From contig JAGVUB010000142.1 of NCBI GenBank assembly GCA_019136515.1, forward strand, positions 40,445 to 104,444: a stretch of DNA of 64,000 bases, in the 5' to 3' direction. Below the pieces are notes generated by a model, which saw only the letters and a list, made by a program, of their open reading frames with translations, did no database searches and was not told the DNA's origin. Shown here piece by piece: positions 1 through 8,219 of the stretch. Numbering within the stretch: the first letter of the stretch is position 1; each line of letters opens with the position of its first letter. The translations under genes were made by a program, and so were the position numbers. Source of the stretch: Verrucomicrobiota bacterium (lineage in GTDB: Bacteria; Verrucomicrobiota; Verrucomicrobiia; Opitutales; Opitutaceae).

Positions 1-251
1 GGCGGGAGGGTTGGTTGAGGGCTGCGACAGGGGGCTGGGGAAACATCCGAAGCGTCCGGATGTGGCCCAGTGTTAAGCCGGAGCCGCTGCCGGCGGGCAA
101 ACGAAAATCCCGGCCGCGCACCAACAAGACGGGCGGTTAAAACGTCAGATGCGAAATGCCGCACCACCCCGGGTTTGTTTCTCGACCGCCCCGCCTCGGT
201 GGATCGTGATGGTACCGGCCCCTGCCCCCTTCCCTTTCTCATCCCGTAGCC

Positions 252-1322
252 ATGTTCATCAGCCAACCCTTCGGCCGCCTCCCCGACGGCCGTGAAACCC
301 GTCTCCACCTCCTCCAAAACAAGTCCGGTGCTCGCGCCGAGATCACCGACTTCGGCGGCATCCTCGTGCGCCTCCTCGTGCCGGATCGCACCGGACAGCT
401 CGACGACATCGTGCTCGGTTTCGCCTCGGTCGAGCCCTACGTCGACCGCTCGCCCTTCTTCGGTGCCACCATCGGCCGCTTCGGCAACCGCATCGGCGGC
501 GCGCAGTTCACCGTCGACGGGCGCACCTACCCCCTCGCCGCCAACAACACGCCCGCCGGCCAGCCCTGCAACCTCCATGGCGGCCCGCTCGGCTTCGACA
601 AGGTCCTGTGGAACGCGACCCCCTTCAAGGAGCCCGGCGTCGCCGGCCTGCGCCTCACCCACCTCAGCCGCGACGGCGAGCAGGGTTTCCCCGGCAACCT
701 CGCCGTCACCGTCGAGTACCGCCTGACCGACGCCAACGAGCTGCGCATCGACTACTCGGCGACAACCGACCAGGCCACCCCGGTCAACCTCACCAACCAC
801 TCGTACTTCAACCTCCGGGGCGAAGGCCGTGGCACCATCCTCGACCACCAGCTCAAGCTCCACGCCGCGCGATTCACACCCGTCGCCGCCAGCCTGATCC
901 CCACTGGCGAGCTCGCGCCTGTCGCCGGCACGCCCTTCGACTTCACCGCGCCGCAAACCATCGGCAGCCGCATCGCGGCCAAGCACCCACAGCTCGAGTA
1001 CGGCAACGGCTACGACCACAACTACGTCGTCGATCCTGTCGCAGGCCAGAAGCTCGTCCCCGCCGCCGAAGTGTATGAGCCCGAGACCGGCCGCGTGCTG
1101 GAGATGTTCACCGAGGAGCCCGGCTTCCAGCTCTACTCCGGCAACTGGTTGGACGGCTCGCTCATCGGCAAACGCGGCCAGCCCTACCCGCAGCGCAGCG
1201 GTTTCTGCCTCGAGGCGCAGCACTTCCCGGATTCGCCCAACCAGCCGCAGTTCCCCAATACGATCCTGCGCCCCGGCGAACGCTACGCCACGGCCACCGT
1301 GTACCGATTCAGCACCCGCTGA
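252..1322 (+). CDS. galM: Aldose 1-epimerase (mutarotase)
   Basis: Interconverts alpha and beta anomers of free aldoses such as galactose and glucose in the cytoplasm. The 356-residue length is normal for the family. Visible family motifs are GRFGNR (75-80), the LHGG segment around His109, TNHSYFNL with the conserved His183, and near the C-terminus an EAQHFPDSPN segment carrying the catalytic-base Glu. No signal peptide is seen. The gene stands alone, with no other Leloir-pathway gene nearby, and is followed by a palindromic terminator shared with the convergent gene. The 251 bases before it hold no convincing gene; the only structure I see there is a 7-bp stem-loop at 43-63. Confidence 0.95.
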   Translation: MFISQPFGRLPDGRETRLHLLQNKSGARAEITDFGGILVRLLVPDRTGQLDDIVLGFASVEPYVDRSPFFGATIGRFGNRIGGAQFTVDGRTYPLAANNTPAGQPCNLHGGPLGFDKVLWNATPFKEPGVAGLRLTHLSRDGEQGFPGNLAVTVEYRLTDANELRIDYSATTDQATPVNLTNHSYFNLRGEGRGTILDHQLKLHAARFTPVAASLIPTGELAPVAGTPFDFTAPQTIGSRIAAKHPQLEYGNGYDHNYVVDPVAGQKLVPAAEVYEPETGRVLEMFTEEPGFQLYSGNWLDGSLIGKRGQPYPQRSGFCLEAQHFPDSPNQPQFPNTILRPGERYATATVYRFSTR

Positions 1323-1342
1323 ACCGTCGCACAAGGCACTCA

Positions 1343-1376
1343 CGAAAAGAGCCGGCGCCAAAGCCGGCTCTTTTCG
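1343..1376. terminator. Bidirectional intrinsic terminator between galM and the ACP-FabZ gene
   Basis: A 14-bp perfect inverted repeat (CGAAAAGAGCCGGC, 6-nt loop, complement) has A and T runs at its outer edges. It therefore gives a GC stem plus U-run in both directions. It sits between the convergent ends of galM and the minus-strand gene. Confidence 0.85.
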
Positions 1377-1409
1377 TTTCCGGGCTTCGAACGACCCGGG
1401 CTCGCGCGT

Positions 1410-2303
1410 TCAGACCGCAGGTACTGCGGCGGAAGCCGCCGGCACCTGCCCCACGTAGCCGAACGTCAACGTGATCTCCTCGGCGAACGCCGCCTTCTCA
1501 TCGCCCACCTTCACGGTGCCCTCGAAGGTCGCCAGCGGCGCCTTGATCCGCTTCGGCCGCACGGAGAGCAGCAGCGTCTCGCCCGGTTTCACCACCCGCT
1601 GGCAGCGCACACCTTCGCAGCTGGTGAAGAACACCGCCGCCGGATCAACTGGGTGCTCGAGTTCCGCCACACCACCGCGCAGGAGGAACAGCACCGCGAG
1701 CTGGCCGAGTGCCTCAAGCATGATCGAGGCCGGCAGCACCGGGTTGTTCTTGAAATGCCCTTGCAGGAAGAACTCCGTGCCCGCCACCTGGTAGCGACCC
1801 GTCGCCGCCGCCGAGCCCACCGAGGCCTCCTGGATGAAGAGGAACGGCGGCTGCATCGGCATCATCTCCAGCACCGCCTCCGGCGGGTAGTGTTTGAGCG
1901 GGGTCGGCACCGCCTTGCCGGAAACCCGCGCCTCAATGAAGGCGTTGATGTCGGCGATCGTGCGCAGATCGCGCAGCTCCTCGTTCTTGATGGAGACCTT
2001 CAGGCTCTCCTCCACGAGCATCACGACCTCAAGCATCGTCAGGGAGTCGACCCCGAGGTCCTCGATCACCCGCAGGTCCGTCGCCCCGGTCTTCAGACGC
2101 GGCCGGTGTTCCGGGTCCACGAACCGTTCGATGATGCCCAGCACCACCGTCGGGATCGCCGCGACGTCGCCCGTGCGCCGGTAGGTCAGCGCGGCGTCCA
2201 AGGTCGCGGGCGAGCAACGTTTCAGCGACTCGCGCAACAACGCCTCGTCGGCGGCACTCAGGCTCGGCGTCGCCGGACCACTGGGGGAATCGGAAGCGGA
2301 CAT
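1410..2303 (-). CDS. Acyl carrier protein fused to a FabZ-like hydroxyacyl dehydratase
   Basis: A 297-residue protein with two recognisable parts. Residues about 70-125 are an acyl carrier domain with the DSL phosphopantetheine site (Ser87). Residues about 145-290 are a hotdog-fold domain like FabA/FabZ, with the active-site pair visible as QGHF (His183) and the MLEALGQ helix (Glu197). ACP and dehydratase are normally separate proteins, so the fusion suggests a dedicated beta-hydroxyacyl-ACP dehydration step, perhaps for a specialised fatty acid or polyketide-like lipid. The start was chosen at MSASDSP because upstream in-frame residues look like non-coding translation. It is divergent from rpmB, with 183 bp between. 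Substrate is unknown. Confidence 0.8.
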   Translation of the reverse strand: MSASDSPSGPATPSLSAADEALLRESLKRCSPATLDAALTYRRTGDVAAIPTVVLGIIERFVDPEHRPRLKTGATDLRVIEDLGVDSLTMLEVVMLVEESLKVSIKNEELRDLRTIADINAFIEARVSGKAVPTPLKHYPPEAVLEMMPMQPPFLFIQEASVGSAAATGRYQVAGTEFFLQGHFKNNPVLPASIMLEALGQLAVLFLLRGGVAELEHPVDPAAVFFTSCEGVRCQRVVKPGETLLLSVRPKRIKAPLATFEGTVKVGDEKAAFAEEITLTFGYVGQVPAASAAVPAV

Positions 2304-2420
2304 GGCGGTGGATGTAACAGGTGCGACAAGTCCACGCGCAAATCCAATCTTCACTCGCACGCACCCACCGCCAGGCACTGGGCCGCCGCACCGAGAGCAC
2401 CACGGATCGATCGCGCACTT

Positions 2421-2463
2421 GCCGAAAAAAGCTCTTGCCATGCCCCCCTCCCACCGGATGCTC
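2421..2463 (+). promoter_or_regulatory. Possible promoter of rpmB
   Basis: A run of six A's is followed by CTCTTGCCA. TTGCCA (2435-2440) could serve as a -35 box, with ATGCTC 17 bp downstream as a weak -10. A similar A-run plus GGTCTTGC lies before rplU (19035-19052). The -10 match is poor, so this is tentative. Confidence 0.3.
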
Positions 2464-2486
2464 TCGCCCCCTTAATCACTTTCACC

Positions 2487-2717
2487 ATGGCTCGAATCTG
2501 CGCGATCACAGGCAAGCGTCCCTCCCGGGGAAGCATCATCCACCGTAAGGGTCAGTCCAAGAAGAGCGGAGGCATCGGCACGCACGTCACCGCGATTACC
2601 AAGCGTTGGTTCAAGCCGAACCTCCAGAAGGTCAAGGTGCGCCTGCCCAACGGCGCGACCAAGCGCATCTTGGTTTCCGTGAAAGCAATTAAAGCTGGCA
2701 AAGTCCAAAAAGCCTGA
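2487..2717 (+). CDS. rpmB: 50S ribosomal protein L28
   Basis: A 76-residue basic protein of the large ribosomal subunit. The start MARICAITGKRPSRG and the following HRKGQSKK region are typical of bacterial L28, as is the VSVKAIKAGKVQKA-like end. It is encoded alone, as is common, and an intrinsic terminator follows 30 bp after the stop. The CxxC metal-binding pair found in some L28 versions is absent, so this looks like the zinc-independent type. The ATG at 2487 gives exactly the family length. Confidence 0.97.
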   Translation: MARICAITGKRPSRGSIIHRKGQSKKSGGIGTHVTAITKRWFKPNLQKVKVRLPNGATKRILVSVKAIKAGKVQKA

Positions 2718-2747
2718 CCAGCTTGTAGCTCTCCCATCCACCCGCCT

Positions 2748-2790
2748 GCCCCCGAGCGAGCGCTTAGCGCCCTCGGGGGCACATTTTTTT
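2748..2790 (+). terminator. Intrinsic terminator after rpmB
   Basis: A 9-bp perfect stem GCCCCCGAG/CTCGGGGGC encloses a 15-nt loop. Seven T's follow two bases later, on the plus strand only. Confidence 0.85.
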
Positions 2791-2818
2791 CGGGTGGGGG
2801 GAAGACGGCGGCGCCGTG

Positions 2819-4417
2819 TCAACCGCGGCGCAACCCCAGGCGCACCAAGAGGCGACCGGCCAGCGCGGGCAGTTCGGCCCGCCCATCGATTCGCGACGCC
2901 CACAGCACCACGCCGTAGATCGCCACCCCGAGCGGGATCCCGGTCGCCAGCACGACGATGTCGCGCCACCACGCCGGCGATACCAGCAGTTCGACGAGCA
3001 GCCTTCCGCCCCACACGGCCAACGCCATCGCCGCCACGCCGGCGACGATCTTGAGCAAGTCGCGCCAGAGGTGGTGGAAGGCCAGCGCCGGGTCGCGACG
3101 CGCCAGCCGCGCCTGCAGGTACCAGGCCTGCGCAACGACGGCGAGATTGCTCGCCAGCGCCAGCCCCACCGTCGAGAGCGGCCCCATCAGCGCCAGCCCG
3201 AGGCCGATGTTCACCGCAAAACTCAGCAGCGCCGCGCGCACGGGCGTGCGCGTATCCTTGCGCGCGTAGAAGGCGCGCAGCACCAGATTGACGAAGGAGA
3301 AGAACGGCAGCCCGGCCGCGAAAACCGCAAGGACCGGGACCATCGCCCCGGTATCCGCCGAATGAAAGGCCCCGCGCTGGAACAGCAGCCGGATGATCGG
3401 CTCGGCCAGCAGGGCCAGGCCCGCCGCCGCCGGGATATTCACCACCAGGATCAGCCGCATGCCCCGCCGGTACGACTCCGCAAAGGCCCTCCAGTCGCCC
3501 TGCGCCGCCTGCCGCGAGATCAGCGGGAACACCACGGTCGAAACCGCCACGGCGAAAACGCCGATCGGCAGCTCCATCAGCCGCGTCGCCAGGTTCAGCA
3601 GCGAAACCGCCGCGTCGTTGAGCGAGAGCCCGACCAGCCGCAGCAGCGCCATATTGATCAGGTACACCGCCGAGCCAACCACCGTCGGCCCCATCAGCGC
3701 CACGATCGCCCGCACCTGCGCGCTGCGGCGCAGGTCCAGCCGCGGGCGCCAGCCCTCGCGCATGAGAGCGGCCGCCGGAACCGCCATCTGAAAGAACCCG
3801 CCCACCAGCACGCCGGCGCACAACAGCCGTATCCGCAGCCCGCCCTCCGCCGCCCAGCCGCCCCAAGCGCCGCCGACCAGCGCCGCGATCATCGCCAGAT
3901 TCAACCAGATCGGCGAAAGCGCCGGCTCGAGAAAACGCTCCAGGGTCTGCAACGCCGCGCTGAACGCCGCCGCCAGGCAGACAAACACCATGTAGGGAAA
4001 CAACCATACGGCCAACTCCGCGCCGAGCCGCCAGCGGGCGATCGTCGCCGGGGCCGCGCCCAACGCCGCCGCCGGCCCCTCCCACCAGCCCGAGCCCAGC
4101 ACCAGCATCGCCGCGGCCACCACCACCAGCGTCACCACCAGCAGCCAGCTCGCGACCTGGCTCACGAGGGTGAACGCCCCCACCCGTTGCCGCTGCTCGA
4201 GCTCCTCGTTGAGCGTCGGCACGAACGCCGCCGTGAGCGCCCCCTCGCCGAGCAACCGGCGGAACAGGTTCGGCAGCGTGAACGCCGTGTAGAACGCGCT
4301 GGCCAGCGCCGAGGTGCCGAAGACCGCCGCCGTCAGCATGTCGCGCACCAGGCCGAGCACGCGCGAGACCATCGTCGTGCCCGCGACCAGACCGATGCGT
4401 TCGAGGTTCTTCGACAT
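2819..4417 (-). CDS. murJ: Lipid II flippase MurJ (MviN family)
   Basis: A 532-residue integral membrane protein of the MOP superfamily that moves lipid II across the inner membrane for peptidoglycan synthesis. The N-terminus SKNLERIGLVAGTTMVSRVLGLVRD is diagnostic of MurJ, and hydrophobic segments recur to the C-terminus (about 14 expected for the family). The downstream start at MSKNLER was preferred over an upstream in-frame ATG, which would add a glycine-rich non-family extension. It is divergent from the CsgG-family gene. It could in principle flip another polyprenyl-linked glycan, but the N-terminal signature supports MurJ. Confidence 0.92.
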   Translation of the reverse strand: MSKNLERIGLVAGTTMVSRVLGLVRDMLTAAVFGTSALASAFYTAFTLPNLFRRLLGEGALTAAFVPTLNEELEQRQRVGAFTLVSQVASWLLVVTLVVVAAAMLVLGSGWWEGPAAALGAAPATIARWRLGAELAVWLFPYMVFVCLAAAFSAALQTLERFLEPALSPIWLNLAMIAALVGGAWGGWAAEGGLRIRLLCAGVLVGGFFQMAVPAAALMREGWRPRLDLRRSAQVRAIVALMGPTVVGSAVYLINMALLRLVGLSLNDAAVSLLNLATRLMELPIGVFAVAVSTVVFPLISRQAAQGDWRAFAESYRRGMRLILVVNIPAAAGLALLAEPIIRLLFQRGAFHSADTGAMVPVLAVFAAGLPFFSFVNLVLRAFYARKDTRTPVRAALLSFAVNIGLGLALMGPLSTVGLALASNLAVVAQAWYLQARLARRDPALAFHHLWRDLLKIVAGVAAMALAVWGGRLLVELLVSPAWWRDIVVLATGIPLGVAIYGVVLWASRIDGRAELPALAGRLLVRLGLRRG

Positions 4418-4671
4418 GTGAGCGCCTAGGTTCTCCCCGCCGCCGCCCCCGGGGCGCAAGACCATTACCCGCCCGCCCGCGCTCCGCCGAGCCGGTCACC
4501 CGCGTACGGTTCCAAACAATCGGCGTGGTTTCCATTGCACGACATCTCGCCCCCCGGAGCGCATCCGGACGGCCCGCCACCATCTGCCAAACAGCTTGCC
4601 ACCACCCGCCGCCCTGCGTATCCACCAGCACGCTTTCCCGGTCATTCCTCCGGCCAACCCGAACCACACAC

Positions 4672-5652
4672 ATGAAACGCCAAACCATCGCCGCGTTCCT
4701 CTCGTTCACGCTCCTCGCCGCCCTCGCCCAGGCCGATGTGGGGACCTCGCTTCTCAAGCCGAGCACCGCCACCCGCCCCAAGGACGACACCAAGGGCAGC
4801 CAGATGGGATCCTATCAGGGGATCAAGCACCCCATCGGCGTCGTCGATTTCGAGGTCGATTCCGGCTGCGACTTCGACGACGGCGCGAAGGCCAACATGC
4901 GCGCCATGCTCGAGTCCGCGCTCTTCGCCACCAACCGCTTCGTCATCGTCGAGCGGGGCAACCTCGACGCCGTGCTCAACGAGCAGGACCTCGCCTCCAG
5001 CAAACGCGCCGCGAAGTCCACCGGCGTGGCCCAGACCGGCAAGATCCGCACCGCCCGCTACCTCGCCACCGCCCTCATCACCGAGGTGTCGAGCAACACC
5101 TCCGGCGACTCCGGGGCCGTGCGCATCAAGGGCTTCTCCATCGGCGGCTCCGCGACCAAGTCGAGCATCGTCCTGGTCGTGAAACTCGTCGACACCACCT
5201 CCAGCGAAGTCGTCGCCAGCGAACGCATCCGCGGTGTCGCCGGCAAGTCCGGCCTCAACCTCGGCTACAGCGAGTCCCGCTGGGGCGGCGAACTCGGCAC
5301 CTTCGCCAAGACCCCGATCGGCGAGGCCGCTCAGGACTGCATCAACCAAGCCGTCAAGTTCATCGCCTCCAAGATGGAATCCTACCCCGTCGAGGGCAAC
5401 GTGGTCTCCGTCTCCGAGGAGGCCATCAACATCAACCTCGGCACCAACTACGGAATCCGCGCCGGCCAGACCTTCGCCATCCGTCGCAAGGGCGAGGTGC
5501 TCACCGATCCCGAAACCGGCGAGATCCTCGGGGCCAGCGAAGGCGAGACCCTCGGCATGATCGAGGTCGTAAGCCCCAAGGAAAAGTTCTCCACCTGCAA
5601 GCTCGTCAGCGGCGACCTACCCTCCCGCGGTGACACGGTCGTGCTCCAGTAG
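4672..5652 (+). CDS. CsgG/HfaB-family secreted protein
   Basis: A 326-residue protein. Residues 1-20 form a signal peptide ending ALAQA; there is no lipobox cysteine, unlike true CsgG lipoproteins. The middle region (IGVVDFEVD, then VIVERGNLDAVLNEQDL) matches the CsgG fold, in which a small alpha/beta domain precedes pore or assembly functions. The last 80 residues (GTNYGIRAGQTFAIRRKGE, then DPETGEILG) resemble the C-terminal domain of FlgT-like and related CsgG-family proteins. No curli genes are nearby, so a curlin-secretion role is not supported. A periplasmic or envelope-assembly role is likely. The start was chosen for the signal peptide. A strong terminator follows. Confidence 0.75.
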   Translation: MKRQTIAAFLSFTLLAALAQADVGTSLLKPSTATRPKDDTKGSQMGSYQGIKHPIGVVDFEVDSGCDFDDGAKANMRAMLESALFATNRFVIVERGNLDAVLNEQDLASSKRAAKSTGVAQTGKIRTARYLATALITEVSSNTSGDSGAVRIKGFSIGGSATKSSIVLVVKLVDTTSSEVVASERIRGVAGKSGLNLGYSESRWGGELGTFAKTPIGEAAQDCINQAVKFIASKMESYPVEGNVVSVSEEAININLGTNYGIRAGQTFAIRRKGEVLTDPETGEILGASEGETLGMIEVVSPKEKFSTCKLVSGDLPSRGDTVVLQ

Positions 5653-5671
5653 CCACCCCCACGCTTCTCGC

Positions 5672-5701
5672 GCCCGCCCCTGCCCGGGGCGGGCTTTTTT
5701 T
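5672..5701 (+). terminator. Intrinsic terminator after the CsgG-family gene
   Basis: A perfect 9-bp stem GCCCGCCCC/GGGGCGGGC with a 5-nt loop is followed directly by seven T's. Confidence 0.9.
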
Positions 5702-5775
5702 GTCCACCCATCGCGCCGCACGGGCCATTGACCCCGCCGCACCGGCCCGACATCTTCCGCGCGCACCCTCCGCCC

Positions 5776-6807
5776 ATGCCGCTCATTCCCCGGCTCACCG
5801 AAAAACTCCAGCGCCACCCGAAACGCTTTGTGTTTCCGGAAGGCGCCGACCCGCGCGTGATCCAAGCGGCCCGGCAGATCGTCACCCGCCGCATGGGCGC
5901 CCCCATCCTGCTGGGCGACCGCTCTACCATCAAGGATGCCGCCCTCCGTCTCGACATCTCACTGCAGGGCATGCGCCTCATCGACCCCGCCCGATCCGTC
6001 GACCTCGACGACTTCGCCGCCCGTTACTTCGAGCTTCGCAAGAGCCGAGGCCTGTCGGCCGCCGAAGCCCGCGCCGCCATAGCCGACCCGGCGTTCTTCG
6101 CCACCATGATGCTCGCCACAGCCCAGGCCGACGCGCTCATCGGTGGCGCCACCGTCTCCGCCTCCAGCGCCCTGCGCCCGCTCTTCCAGATCATCCCTCG
6201 GCAGGAGGGCGTGAACACCGCCTCCTCCGTCATGGTGCTCGACTTCGATGAAAACAAGGTCGGCCTCGATGGCTCCCTCTTCCTCGGCGACTGCGGCGTC
6301 ATCCCCGACCCCACCGCCGAGCAACTGGCCGACATCGGTATCACCGCCGCCCGCATCGCCCACCATCTCACTAACGACACCCCCCGCGTCGCCTTCTTGA
6401 GCTATTCCAGCCACGGCAGCTCCACCCATCCCTCCGTGCTGAAGATGCGGGTCGCCACCGAGCTCGCGCGCGCCAAGATCCCCGAGCAAAAGTTCGCCAT
6501 CGAGATCGATGGTGAGATGCAGGTCGACGCCGCGCTCGACCCCCGTACGGCCTCCGCCAAAAACATCGCCGGCGGTGTCGGCGGCCGGGCCAACGTCCTC
6601 ATCTTCCCCGATCTCAACTCCGGCAACATCGCCTTCAAGCTCGTACAGCTCCTCGCCGGGGCCAACACCTTTGGCCAGATCATCACCGGGCTCTCGCGCC
6701 CCGCCGCCGAGATCAGCCGCGGCTCCAGCGCCCACGACGTGCTTGGCGCCGCCGCCATCGTCGGCGTCCAGGCCATCAGCCACAACCTCCTCTACGGCCA
6801 CGACTGA
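5776..6807 (+). CDS. pta: Phosphate acetyltransferase, catalytic (PTA/PTB) domain only
   Basis: Converts acetyl-CoA and phosphate to acetyl phosphate and CoA. At 343 residues it is the short, catalytic-only form. Family features include FPEGADPRV near the N-terminus, the SSALRPLFQII region, SYSSHGSS, the EIDGEMQVDAAL motif and the C-terminal ANVLIFPDLNSGNIAFKLVQ segment. The regulatory P-loop/DRTGG part found in E. coli-type Pta is encoded separately by the next gene. No acetate kinase gene is adjacent. The start at MPLIPRL matches homologues better than an ATG 48 bp upstream. Confidence 0.93.
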   Translation: MPLIPRLTEKLQRHPKRFVFPEGADPRVIQAARQIVTRRMGAPILLGDRSTIKDAALRLDISLQGMRLIDPARSVDLDDFAARYFELRKSRGLSAAEARAAIADPAFFATMMLATAQADALIGGATVSASSALRPLFQIIPRQEGVNTASSVMVLDFDENKVGLDGSLFLGDCGVIPDPTAEQLADIGITAARIAHHLTNDTPRVAFLSYSSHGSSTHPSVLKMRVATELARAKIPEQKFAIEIDGEMQVDAALDPRTASAKNIAGGVGGRANVLIFPDLNSGNIAFKLVQLLAGANTFGQIITGLSRPAAEISRGSSAHDVLGAAAIVGVQAISHNLLYGHD

Positions 6808-6811
6808 CCCG

Positions 6812-6839
6812 ATTGCGGACTGCGGATCGCGGATTGCGG
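6812..6839 (+). repeat. Four tandem 7-bp repeats (left arm, pta intergenic element)
   Basis: Four back-to-back heptamers read ATTGCGG, ACTGCGG, ATCGCGG, ATTGCGG. They begin five bases after the pta stop codon and are mirrored by an inverted array at 6910-6937. Confidence 0.8.
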
Positions 6840-6909
6840 AACTCCGCAGCCGCCCCACTCGCAGATTCGCGCTCAGCCGGTCCCAATCGGCCCGTCCTCC
6901 ATTATCGTT

Positions 6910-6937
6910 CCGCCATCCGCATTCCGATTTCCGCAAT
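6910..6937 (-). repeat. Four tandem 7-bp repeats (right arm, inverted)
   Basis: Read on the minus strand, the heptamers are ATTGCGG, AAATCGG, AATGCGG, ATGGCGG. They are in opposite orientation to the left arm, and about 70 bp of non-coding DNA lies between. The array abuts the start of the next gene, so it may affect its translation or mRNA structure. Confidence 0.75.
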
Positions 6938-6943
6938 CCAACC

Positions 6944-8110
6944 ATGCCCACCACCGCCATGCCCGCCGGATTCCAGGAGGCGCCCGAAGGCCTCCTCGCC
7001 AAGCCGACCAACAACACCACCAAGCGCATCTTCGTCGCGGGCACCCGGATGAACGAGGGCAAGACCACCACCTGCCTCGGCCTCTTCGCCGCCCTCCAAA
7101 CCCTGTATCCGCGTGTCGGCTTCATCAAACCGGTCGGCCAGCGCTTCGTCGAGGTCGAGGGCCACCAGATCGACGAGGACTCCGTGCTCCTCGACACCAT
7201 CTACCACGTCAAGGTCCCCATCGAGAGCATGAGCCCCGTCACCATCGACGGGAAGTTCACCCGCCGCTACCTCACCGACCCCGCCGGCATGCTGCCCGCC
7301 CTCGTCGACCGCATCTGCCGCGCCTTCGACCGCGTCTCCTGGGAAAAGGACTTCACCATCATCGAGGGCACCGGCCACGCCGGCGTCGGTTCCGTCTTCG
7401 ACCTCTCCAACGCCAAAGTCGCCCGCCTGCTCGACGCCAAGGTCATCCTCGTCTCCTCCGGCGGCATCGGCCGCCCGGTCGACGAGATCGCGATGAACAA
7501 GGCGCTGTTCGACCGCGAAGGGGTCGAAGTCATCGGCGCCATCGTCAACAAGGTCGAAGCCGACAAGCTCGGCTTCATCGCCGACTACGCCGGCCGCGGC
7601 CTCGCCCGCCTCGGGGTGCCGCTGCTCGGCGTGCTCCCCATCCAAAAACCGCTTACATCACCCAACCTCGCCCAGATCGTCGAGGAGATCGGCGGCCGTT
7701 GGCTCAACGGGCGCGCTAGCGGCGCCAACGAGCGCATCGACGAGGTCGTCATTGGCGCCATGACTGCCAAGGGCGTCGTCGATGTGCTCAAACCCGGGGT
7801 GCTGCTCGTCACCCCCGGCGACCGCGACGACCTGCTCTTCGCCACCATCTCCACCGCCGGCCTCTCCGGCGGCCGCGTCGTCTCCGGCATCGTCCTCACC
7901 GGCAACACCCTCCCGCACCCGCGCCTGATCGAGCTGCTCTCCAAGACCCCGATCCCCGTCGTCGCCGTCGCCGACGAGGCCTACGCCGTCGCCTCGAAAA
8001 TCAACAGCATGACGATCAAGACCCAGCCGCAGGACGCCGACAAGATCCCGATCATCAAGCGCATGGTCCTCGACCACGTCGACCTGCGCAAACTGCTCGC
8101 CTCGTTCTGA
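6944..8110 (+). CDS. BioD-like P-loop plus DRTGG-domain protein (Pta regulatory half)
   Basis: A 388-residue cytoplasmic protein equivalent to the N-terminal part of long Pta enzymes. Residues about 28-240 form a dethiobiotin-synthetase-like NTPase domain with the nucleotide loop GTRMNEGKTT (33-42). The C-terminal region contains the DRTGG-domain signature around TPGDRDDLL, followed by GIVLTGNTLPHPRLIELL. Its position directly after the catalytic pta gene suggests it forms a complex with it and modulates it, as the fused N-terminal domain does in enterobacterial Pta. An alternative start five codons downstream (MPAGFQ) is possible. No Shine-Dalgarno sequence is evident next to the repeats. 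Confidence 0.82.
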   Translation: MPTTAMPAGFQEAPEGLLAKPTNNTTKRIFVAGTRMNEGKTTTCLGLFAALQTLYPRVGFIKPVGQRFVEVEGHQIDEDSVLLDTIYHVKVPIESMSPVTIDGKFTRRYLTDPAGMLPALVDRICRAFDRVSWEKDFTIIEGTGHAGVGSVFDLSNAKVARLLDAKVILVSSGGIGRPVDEIAMNKALFDREGVEVIGAIVNKVEADKLGFIADYAGRGLARLGVPLLGVLPIQKPLTSPNLAQIVEEIGGRWLNGRASGANERIDEVVIGAMTAKGVVDVLKPGVLLVTPGDRDDLLFATISTAGLSGGRVVSGIVLTGNTLPHPRLIELLSKTPIPVVAVADEAYAVASKINSMTIKTQPQDADKIPIIKRMVLDHVDLRKLLASF

Positions 8111-8155
8111 GCCCCCCCGGCGCTCTGCCCGCGCGGGAGGGTCCGCCGTGCATCG

Positions 8156-8188
8156 GAAAACAAACAGCCGCCTCGCACCGGAGGCGGC
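8156..8188 (-). terminator. Intrinsic terminator of the minus-strand lipoprotein gene
   Basis: On the minus strand an 8-bp stem GCCGCCTC/GAGGCGGC with a 6-nt loop is followed by TGTTTGTTTT. It lies 32 bp beyond the lipoprotein stop codon. Confidence 0.75.
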
Positions 8189-8219
8189 CGTTGGAACTGT
8201 CCGGAAATCGCAGGCGGAC

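Noticed and set aside
43..63. Stem-loop near the left edge as a terminator
   Set aside because: A 7-bp stem exists, but it is followed by no T-run and no gene end is visible upstream in the window.
2472..4793. Long minus-strand open frame of over 700 codons overlapping murJ
   Set aside because: It is an out-of-frame shadow of murJ, made of Gly/Arg/Ala-rich low-complexity translation. The murJ frame has clear family motifs.
4672..5652. Curli secretion lipoprotein CsgG
   Set aside because: There is no lipobox cysteine and no curli genes nearby. Only family-level assignment is justified.
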